Program-made: the position numbers and the translations under genes | From: a bacterium | Lineage (GTDB): Bacteria; Chlamydiota; Chlamydiia; Chlamydiales; JAFEGQ01 | NCBI GenBank assembly: GCA_021809305.1 | Contig: JAKBAF010000086.1 | Location: forward strand, 1-5,265 | Direction of reading: 5' to 3' | Length of the DNA: 5,265 nucleotides | Shown here: positions 1 to 4,083 of the stretch, one piece after another | Layout: each line of letters opens with the position of its first letter | Numbering within the stretch: position 1 is the first letter of the stretch | The notes under the pieces: generated by a model | Databases searched by the model: none | What the model saw: only the letters and a program-made list of their open reading frames with translations | What the model was told of the DNA's origin: nothing

Positions 1-204
1 AATTAAGCTCAACATCTCAGGAAGAAAGACGACAGAGAGCGCTAAGCTAAATCCAATCCTCACAGGTTGTGGCAGGACCTTCGCACCATAAAAGGGGGCT
101 AAAAGCACAATCGGGGCTAACCGCATCACGCCAAGCAGGAGAAGGAGGAGGAGTGACCCAGGATAGGGGTTAGAGAGATAGAAGGAGAGGTAGTCGTTGT
201 CCAT
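1..204 (-). CDS. sctT: SctT, T3SS export-gate protein (N-terminal part only)
   Basis: This is the N-terminal 68 residues of the SctT/SpaR/FliR family; the rest lies beyond the left edge. SctT is an inner-membrane subunit that caps the SctR5-SctS4-SctT1 export gate through which substrates enter the needle channel. Reading the minus strand from the ATG at 204-202 gives MDNDYLSFYLSNPYPGS, a Leu-rich membrane segment (about residues 17-25), then RLAPIVLLAPFYGAKVLP and VRIGFSLALSVVFLPEM. The pattern R(L/V)xPI...PFxGAKxxPxxxRIG...SL is the hallmark of this family's first two membrane segments. The gene follows sctS after 14 bp. A GAGG at 220-217, overlapping the sctS stop codon, may serve as its ribosome binding site, though the 12-nt spacing is long. 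The family is usually about 260-290 aa, so roughly three quarters is missing, by truncation at the window edge and not by mutation. Confidence 0.93.
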   Translation of the reverse strand, partial: MDNDYLSFYLSNPYPGSLLLLLLLGVMRLAPIVLLAPFYGAKVLPQPVRIGFSLALSVVFLPEMLSLI

Positions 205-216
205 TCACGAAAGCTG

Positions 217-220
217 CCTC
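217..220 (-). promoter_or_regulatory. Weak ribosome binding site of sctT
   Basis: Minus-strand GAGG overlaps the sctS stop codon (TGAGG) and lies 12 nt before the sctT ATG. The spacing is longer than ideal, so sctT initiation may be weak and depend on ribosomes finishing sctS. That would suit a protein needed as a single copy per machine. Confidence 0.4.
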
Positions 221-482
221 ACCAGCGAGGGAAGGTGGTGAAGATGTTATAGGCGTACTGATAAATCTGCCCACCTATCCAACCGCTCATCAGGATAATG
301 GTGACAATCGCGGCTACTAGCTTAAAGGTAAATGAGAGGTTCTGCTCTTGGATCTGCGTTGCGGCCTGAAAGATCGCCACAATGAGTCCAAAGAGAAGGC
401 TGATCAGGATTGGCGGCGCTGAGAGAATCAGAATGAGCCATAGCGCCTCATTTGAGAGCTCTACAATTTGCGTCTTAAACAT
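219..482 (-). CDS. sctS: SctS, T3SS export-gate protein
   Basis: This is a complete 87-aa SctS/SpaQ/FliQ family protein, of normal family length. Four copies wind around SctR and SctT in the inner-membrane export gate. Two hydrophobic hairpin segments are visible, about residues 13-38 (LILILSAPPILISLLFG) and 54-74 (VAAIVTIILMSGW). They are joined by the conserved polar turn ATQIQEQNLSF (41-51). PPILISLLFGLIVAIFQAATQIQEQ is characteristic and closely resembles chlamydial CdsS as I remember it. In most family members the turn continues into xPK; here it reads FTFK (51-54), with Phe53 in the usual Pro place. The ATG at 482-480 is preceded by a run of seven G with 3 nt between, the only Shine-Dalgarno-like element. 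The gene sits 71 bp after sctR and 14 bp before sctT. Confidence 0.96.
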   Translation of the reverse strand: MFKTQIVELSNEALWLILILSAPPILISLLFGLIVAIFQAATQIQEQNLSFTFKLVAAIVTIILMSGWIGGQIYQYAYNIFTTFPRW

Positions 483-485
483 CGT

Positions 486-492
486 CCCCCCC
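486..492 (-). promoter_or_regulatory. G7 tract acting as possible ribosome binding site of sctS
   Basis: The minus strand has GGGGGGG followed by ACG and the sctS ATG. No AGGAGG-type site is present. A G run can pair with the CCUCC of 16S rRNA using a G-U wobble, so it may be the functional site. As a homopolymer it is also a possible slippage point that would change spacing. Confidence 0.4.
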
Positions 493-524
493 GGCTTTAA
501 CTATTGAGGTAATTGCAAAACTCC

Positions 525-550
525 AGTTGACCGCTTTCTGGCGATCACCT
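525..550 (-). other. Intercistronic stem-loop between sctR and sctS
   Basis: In the minus-strand transcript, starting 3 nt after the sctR stop, the arm AGGTGATCGC (550-541) pairs with GCGGTCAACT (534-525) around the 6-nt loop CAGAAA. There are nine pairs, including one G-U, and one G-A mismatch. It is followed by GGAGTTTT, so a short U stretch exists but is displaced by 4 nt; this is not a canonical terminator. Its position suggests an mRNA-stability element or a partial attenuator separating sctJ-R from sctS-T. Function is inferred from position only. Confidence 0.45.
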
Positions 551-553
551 CTA

Positions 554-1423
554 TTACGTTTTAAATGTCATGACAAGCCCTTGGACAAGGATGGTCCAGC
601 CATCCAGCATCACGAGAAGAAGCAATTTTAAAGGAAGCGCTATCGTCATTGGCGAGAGCATCATCATACCCATAGCAAGCAGGACGTTTGAGGTCACAAG
701 ATCGACCACAAAAAAGGGCAGGTAGATGAGCACGCCTATCTGAAAGGCATCCTCAATCTGTGAGGTGATGAAGGCGGGCGCGAGTATGATAAAATCTGTC
801 ATCTTAAGCGAGCTTTGGACCTGCGGCGGAAAGTACCTCTGTGCGAGCTTGTAGAAACTTCTCTCATGCCTATCGCGTGTGTTCTTGATCAAGAACTCTC
901 GCAGCGGCTCCTTAGCCTCTGTCGCAATGGCAAAGACGAACTCTGCCGACTCTCGCGAGATCAGCTCTTTGGGCAGCTCCCCTTGTAGCAGCGGCTCGAT
1001 CCGATTGTAGACCGACATCCCAGTTGGAAACATGACGTAGATGGTAAGTATAAGCGCAATGCCATTTAGCACTTGGTTTGGAGGCGCTTGCTGGACACCT
1101 AAGGCAGAGCGCAAAAGAGAGAGAACAATGACCATCTTTAAAAAAGAGGTCATTAGCATCACAAAAAAGGGAAGGAGCGAGAGGCCAACCAGCACCGCCA
1201 TCTGGGCAATGAGTGGTGGCGTCTCAATCTGGCCGGCTGACTCTGGCGAGGCGAGCAGCTGAGCGCCAGCATCCACAACCTCCTGGCCAAAGAGGGGGGA
1301 GTTAAAGAGCGCGATAGCCAGTGCGATAATTGCGCAAAAAAGGGCGCCTGTCCGGCCAGGGAGTGCCTTGCGCAGATAGGAAAAGAGAGTGCGCCATCGA
1401 GGCAAAAAGGAAGTTCTTATCAT
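554..1423 (-). CDS. sctR: SctR, T3SS export-gate protein
   Basis: This is a complete 289-aa SctR/SpaP/FliP family protein. Five copies form the core of the export gate in the inner membrane. The conserved family core starts near residue 70. PFFVMLMTSFLKMV (85-98) and LLRSALGVQQAPPN (103-116) mark the first half. PAFITSQIEDAFQIG (216-230) and LPFFVVDLVTSNVL (235-248) match the two FliP-type signatures, and MLSPMTIALPLKLLL follows. Hydrophobic spans lie near 26-46, 75-105, 119-137, 211-245 and 262-285. A leader of about 70 residues precedes the core, including a basic-then-hydrophobic, signal-peptide-like stretch (RKALPGRTGALFCAIIALAIALF). Typical SctR proteins are about 220 aa; I recall chlamydial CdsR being similarly long. 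The gene ends in tandem in-frame stops, TAA TAG. The ATG at 1423-1421 has no clear Shine-Dalgarno sequence; TCTGGGAAACG lies too far upstream. It lies 39 bp after sctL. Confidence 0.96.
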   Translation of the reverse strand: MIRTSFLPRWRTLFSYLRKALPGRTGALFCAIIALAIALFNSPLFGQEVVDAGAQLLASPESAGQIETPPLIAQMAVLVGLSLLPFFVMLMTSFLKMVIVLSLLRSALGVQQAPPNQVLNGIALILTIYVMFPTGMSVYNRIEPLLQGELPKELISRESAEFVFAIATEAKEPLREFLIKNTRDRHERSFYKLAQRYFPPQVQSSLKMTDFIILAPAFITSQIEDAFQIGVLIYLPFFVVDLVTSNVLLAMGMMMLSPMTIALPLKLLLLVMLDGWTILVQGLVMTFKT

Positions 1424-1452
1424 GCTAAAGTGTCGTTTCCCAGAAATCGTAA

Positions 1453-1474
1453 AAGGGCTCTTTCAGGCGCCCTT
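1453..1474 (-). other. Short hairpin at the sctL end / sctL-sctR gap
   Basis: In the minus-strand transcript AAGGGC (1474-1469) can pair with GCCCTT (1458-1453) around a 10-nt loop that contains the sctL stop codon, and TT follows. The stem is six pairs and the loop is large, so it is at best a weak attenuator or processing site. It is listed because it falls exactly where coupling between sctL and sctR is lost. Confidence 0.25.
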
Positions 1475-2092
1475 GAGAATCGACTCGAAGGCCGCCTCGA
1501 GCGCCCCCCAAAGCTGCTGTGGCTGAGCGTTTATGATGCCACCTTCTGTTTCGATGATGCAACCTCCTTTTTCGATACCCTCCCTCTCTTGGATGGAGAG
1601 GCTCTCAAGCCTCTCAAAGAGAGCTCGGAGCCGCTCCTTCTCCTGATTAAGAATGTCCAGGTCAGCGCGGCTGCAGTAGATCGTGATACGGCGGTGCTGC
1701 GAGACAGTTTTTAGACTGCTGGCCACAATATCGGCCACGGCGTCGGGGCGAAGGGTCATCTCAGCACCAACAATCTTCTTGGCTGCTTGGAGAGCCACTG
1801 GGATGATCGAGCGCATCATATCACCGCGCACCTTTGTGATCTCATCCTCTAGCGCCTTAACCTTAGCCGCCCAGCTAATTAGCCCCTCTTCGAACCCCTC
1901 CTTTCTGCCCTCATCTTTTAGCGTCTCGACCTCAACTGCCACCTCGGTGCGATAGCGCCGAGCATCCTCTTGAACCTTAACCAAGAGCTCTTTGGCATCG
2001 AGTAGCGCTCCAAATTCTGCCGCGGGGAGAATCTTGCTCTTCGGTCCGCGCTTCAGCTCATCTCCGTGTAAGAGGGCAAAGTAGCGGGTCAT
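1463..2092 (-). CDS. sctL: SctL, T3SS stator / ATPase regulator
   Basis: This is a complete 209-aa SctL/YscL/FliH family protein. It is a soluble cytoplasmic protein of the sorting platform that dimerises, binds the N-terminus of the SctN ATPase and connects it to SctQ pods. The N-terminus has MTRYFALLHGDELKRG, then ILPAAEFGALLDAKELL (21-37), very like chlamydial CdsL as I recall it. Residues about 33-92 are rich in charged heptad-like helix (QEDARRYRTEVAVEVETLKDE and onward) and are probably coiled coil. The C-terminal FliH-like domain (about 95-207) contains IPVALQAAKKIVGAE (97-111) and the signature GGCIIETEGGIINAQ (176-190) followed by QLWGALEAAF. The ATG overlaps the upstream stop as ATGA and has an ideal AAGGAGG site at 7-nt spacing, so the start is secure. 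Its TGA is in frame with the sctR start. Confidence 0.96.
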   Translation of the reverse strand: MTRYFALLHGDELKRGPKSKILPAAEFGALLDAKELLVKVQEDARRYRTEVAVEVETLKDEGRKEGFEEGLISWAAKVKALEDEITKVRGDMMRSIIPVALQAAKKIVGAEMTLRPDAVADIVASSLKTVSQHRRITIYCSRADLDILNQEKERLRALFERLESLSIQEREGIEKGGCIIETEGGIINAQPQQLWGALEAAFESILKGA

Positions 2093-2976
2093 AAGGCAGC
2101 CTCCTTAAGCTGGTGGACAACTCCTAAAAGCTGCTCCACAAGACGCCTTTCAAGCTCCAACGTGACCTCCCGCTGAGGGGCGCCAAAAAGTGTGCGGCCA
2201 CGGGCCACATCGAGCCTGTGGGCCAAATGCCAGACGAGGGAGGGATGGGCGGTTGTGAGGCAGTAGCGGAAGCGCATGAGCCCACGCAGCTGAAGGAGGT
2301 GGTAGAAGCGGCGACGCGAGCTTGTCCATTGGATTAAATCGATCTTGGGCGGTGGCAGGATGTCCTGCTGCTGCAAAGAACCCTTAAGCTGGCTAATCTC
2401 GCCCTCTGTTAGAAGGCGCAATACGCTCTTGTGAACTGCCGGCAGGATTTGGCGACGCAATAGTGCGGCAATCTCATAGAGGCCAAGAACCCCAATCACT
2501 CTGACAAGCAGGGGCTGATCAAGTGTGAGGAGCTCATTTAACGGAGAGGGAGGAAGAAGTGGCTGGGGAATAATGCCTTCAACGCCCAGCCGGCGGTAGA
2601 GTCGCCCCAAAAGAGCGCGGCTCACCTCTCCACTTGGAACCACTTCCTCGATCCCATCTGAGGCTACGCCCTTCTCAGTTAAGCAGCGGCGCAATCGCGG
2701 AGGAAGGGCCCCACAGATCACGCCCTGGAGTGGGGGGCTCTCAGCAGCCACTAAGAGAGAGACCCAAGAGCTATGGATAGCCTCTAGTAGGCTCCCAACC
2801 CCAAGTGAGAGCGACTGGCTATCGATCTCTACTGCAGGCGCTAAGGAAAGCCTATCGCTCTCCTCTTTGGTGAATGCCGCCTTAAGCTCCCCAAAGCGGG
2901 CGCCTTGGCGTACAGCCTCGTATCTTCCGATGAGGCTGCGCAAAAGAAGATCTCGCTTAGAGATGGCCTCGCTCAA
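2089..2976 (-). CDS. Hypothetical T3SS protein in the SctK position (CT560-like)
   Basis: This is a 295-aa protein without a family motif I can name with certainty. It lies between sctJ and sctL and overlaps both by 4 bases. It sits where Yersinia and Pseudomonas carry yscK/pscK, and where C. trachomatis has the hypothetical CT560. I infer a sorting-platform adaptor linking SctL/SctQ pods to the membrane ring, that is, a SctK analogue. No signal peptide or clear membrane span is seen; it looks soluble and mostly helical. Visible parts: a basic N-terminal helix (SKRDLLLRSLIGRYEAVRQG), a Leu/Pro-rich middle (IIPQPLLPPSPLNELL, 135-150), helices 151-200, and a basic Trp/Arg/His-rich C-terminal part. 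The last contains QWTSSRRRFYHLLQLRGL (216-233), HPSLVWHLAHRLDVARG (244-260) and a helix ending KEAAL. There is no in-frame ATG near the front. The start is TTG (2976-2974), overlapping the sctJ TGA as TTGA, with GAGG 7 nt upstream; an in-frame stop directly upstream rules out extension. SctK proteins are usually about 210 aa, so this one is long. Confidence 0.88.
   Translation of the reverse strand: MSEAISKRDLLLRSLIGRYEAVRQGARFGELKAAFTKEESDRLSLAPAVEIDSQSLSLGVGSLLEAIHSSWVSLLVAAESPPLQGVICGALPPRLRRCLTEKGVASDGIEEVVPSGEVSRALLGRLYRRLGVEGIIPQPLLPPSPLNELLTLDQPLLVRVIGVLGLYEIAALLRRQILPAVHKSVLRLLTEGEISQLKGSLQQQDILPPPKIDLIQWTSSRRRFYHLLQLRGLMRFRYCLTTAHPSLVWHLAHRLDVARGRTLFGAPQREVTLELERRLVEQLLGVVHQLKEAAL
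2100..2106 (-). promoter_or_regulatory. Strong ribosome binding site of sctL
   Basis: Minus-strand AAGGAGG lies 7 nt before the sctL ATG, inside the last codons (Lys-Glu-Ala-Ala) of the preceding gene. Together with the ATGA overlap it indicates efficient coupled translation of sctL, and it fixes the start. Confidence 0.85.
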
Positions 2977-3953
2977 AACTCATCCTCATCTTCCGCTTCA
3001 AATCCCAACTCCTCCTCCTCAAGCCCACGACCACTAGAGCTAGGAGCAGTTGGCGCTTCAGCCACCGGCAGGTCAAGCGGCTTTAGAGAGGTAAAGAGCT
3101 GCGTCATTCCCCCAGTTCGCTGAAGCGTCGGAAAGAGCTTCCAGATCATCCATGCAAGGAGGGCTGCCAAAAGGAGGATAACGATGCAGAGGGCAAAGAA
3201 GATGGTTCGAAAGCGGCCGACCGAATCTTTGGCCACAATGACCGACCAGACCCGCTCGAATTGACGCTCTTGCTCCGGAAGGGGCGCCGCACCTCCTAGC
3301 TCAATTGGAACGGCAGCAAACCGCGCCGTATCGGTCACAACGGTGACATTATCGTAGCTTAAGCCCACAACACTCCCAGCGACGAGCCGCTTAATCTTCG
3401 GAACGAGCTGAATATTGGGGTCGTCGAGTATGCCTTGGTGTTTGACAAAGACAGAGGCCCTCACAGCTCCTGCTGGCTGGCCTCCCTGGACCCCTCCTGT
3501 CTCCTCTGTCTGAGGAAAAGAGATCTGCACATCGGCATCAAGCACCCCATCGATCTTCTGGATCACCCCGGCAATCTGACGGGAGAGCCCCTCCTGAAAG
3601 CGAATCTGCTCCTCTTGAGCCGAAGAGACAAGGCCAGACTTTGGAAAGAGACCAAGGAGATTATTAACAGGCCTCCTTGGCAGGCCATTTCGATTTAGGA
3701 TTGCCAAAGCTTCAATGGCCTGAGTTGTGGGCACCGAAATGGTCCAAAGGGCCTGCTCGCCCCCTGCAGCCCCTGTTGTTGACTGCTCTGTCTTGTCAGC
3801 CTCAACGTCGTTGCCCGCAAGAAAGACAATCAACTCATTGGCATCGCGCTCCTGCAGATCGGTAACAATTACTTTTTTAGAGCTGCAACCCCCAAGAAGT
3901 GTGAGAGTAAGGGCCAAAAGAAGTAAAAAGGGGAACGAATGGGGTAAACGCAT
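2973..3953 (-). CDS. sctJ: SctJ, T3SS inner-membrane ring lipoprotein
   Basis: This is a complete 326-aa SctJ/YscJ/PrgK/FliF-type lipoprotein, the periplasmic ring component of the inner-membrane basal body. A lipoprotein signal peptide is visible: MRLPHS, a Leu-rich core, then the lipobox L-G-G-C with acylated Cys23 followed by SSKK. A first ring-building domain runs about residues 27-92 (VIVTDLQERDANELIVFLA; QAIEALAILNRNGLPRRP). A linker with LLGLFPKSGLVSSAQEEQIRFQEGLSRQIA leads into a second ring domain to about 210 (VIQKIDGVLDADVQISFP; ASVFVKHQG; VPKIKRLVAGSVVGLSYDNVTVV). A single membrane span lies at about 250-273, with a cytoplasmic tail ending in a strongly acidic stretch (10 of the last 15 residues Glu/Asp). 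The ATG at 3953-3951 is preferred because AGGTG lies 9 nt upstream; an in-frame GTG at 3965 would add four residues but has no ribosome site and leaves a very short leader. It is the first gene of the operon, and its last codons carry the ribosome site of the next gene. Confidence 0.95.
   Translation of the reverse strand: MRLPHSFPFLLLLALTLTLLGGCSSKKVIVTDLQERDANELIVFLAGNDVEADKTEQSTTGAAGGEQALWTISVPTTQAIEALAILNRNGLPRRPVNNLLGLFPKSGLVSSAQEEQIRFQEGLSRQIAGVIQKIDGVLDADVQISFPQTEETGGVQGGQPAGAVRASVFVKHQGILDDPNIQLVPKIKRLVAGSVVGLSYDNVTVVTDTARFAAVPIELGGAAPLPEQERQFERVWSVIVAKDSVGRFRTIFFALCIVILLLAALLAWMIWKLFPTLQRTGGMTQLFTSLKPLDLPVAEAPTAPSSSGRGLEEEELGFEAEDEDEF
2984..2987 (-). promoter_or_regulatory. Ribosome binding site deciding the TTG start of the sctK-position gene
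   Basis: Minus-strand GAGG, within the acidic-tail codons of sctJ, lies 7 nt before the TTG at 2976. Nearby ATGs at 2983 and 2989 are in another frame that closes after a few codons. This supports TTG as the true start. Confidence 0.65.
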
Positions 3954-3962
3954 GGAGAAGGG

Positions 3963-3967
3963 CACCT
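3963..3967 (-). promoter_or_regulatory. Ribosome binding site of sctJ
   Basis: Minus-strand AGGTG lies 9 nt before the ATG at 3953. It overlaps the alternative GTG start, which itself lacks an upstream purine-rich site. This is the reason for preferring the ATG. Confidence 0.5.
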
Positions 3968-3983
3968 GGGATGTTCTTTACGG

Positions 3984-4012
3984 GATATACTGGCGCCCAT
4001 AATTGCACACAA
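3984..4012 (-). promoter_or_regulatory. Candidate promoter of the sctJ operon
   Basis: On the minus strand TTGTGT (4012-4007) and TATATC (3989-3984) are separated by 17 bp. This resembles the -35 and -10 boxes of the main sigma factor (sigma66 in chlamydiae), with 3/6 and 4/6 consensus matches. Transcription would start near 3977, giving a leader of about 24 nt that holds the AGGTG site before the sctJ ATG. The boxes are imperfect and no experiment is visible here; the position and spacing are the main support. Confidence 0.4.
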
Positions 4013-4083
4013 CGGGAATTTACTGGCATCTTTGCAAATAAGTGATGTGGTATCCTCTTTAAGTAAAAAACTCTAAAATTAGC

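Larger units (their letters stand above)
3954..4083. other. Divergent intergenic region between sctJ and the rsmB-like gene
   Basis: These 130 bp separate the two divergent genes and are visibly more AT-rich than the coding DNA. The region holds the candidate sctJ promoter, a direct repeat TACTGGC at 3988-3994 and 4021-4027 (33 bp apart), and the palindrome TTTGCAAA at 4031-4038. For the plus-strand gene only a lone -10-like TAAAAT (4074-4079) is seen, too close to the ATG at 4084 to give a normal leader. No -35 partner and no Shine-Dalgarno site are visible before that ATG. Confidence 0.6.

Noticed and set aside
525..550. The sctR-sctS hairpin as a true Rho-independent terminator
   Set aside because: The stem has a mismatch and a wobble pair, and the U run is short and displaced by GGAG; termination before two essential gate genes would also make little sense.
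1041..1262. Plus-strand open frame of 73 codons
   Set aside because: It lies wholly opposite the conserved sctR core and has no family resemblance; an antisense shadow.
1430..1955. Two plus-strand open frames (1430-1714 and 1683-1955)
   Set aside because: Both are antisense to sctL, whose protein is clearly conserved; their translations look like reversed codon bias, with Ser/Thr/Pro-rich text and no motif.
2905..3123. Plus-strand open frame with a serine-rich protein
   Set aside because: The Ser run is the complement of the Glu/Asp codons of the SctJ acidic tail; no independent evidence of coding.
3963..3965. GTG start for SctJ
   Set aside because: In frame and possible, but it lacks a ribosome site, overlaps the AGGTG that suits the ATG at 3953, and would leave only about 12 nt of leader from the candidate promoter.
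3435..4002. Overlapping plus-strand frames opposite sctJ
   Set aside because: Several overlapping frames antisense to a well-supported gene, without ribosome sites or recognisable domains.
4074..4079. TAAAAT as a -10 box for the rsmB-like gene
   Set aside because: Only 4 bp before the ATG with no -35 partner at 16-18 bp, so it was not listed as a promoter.
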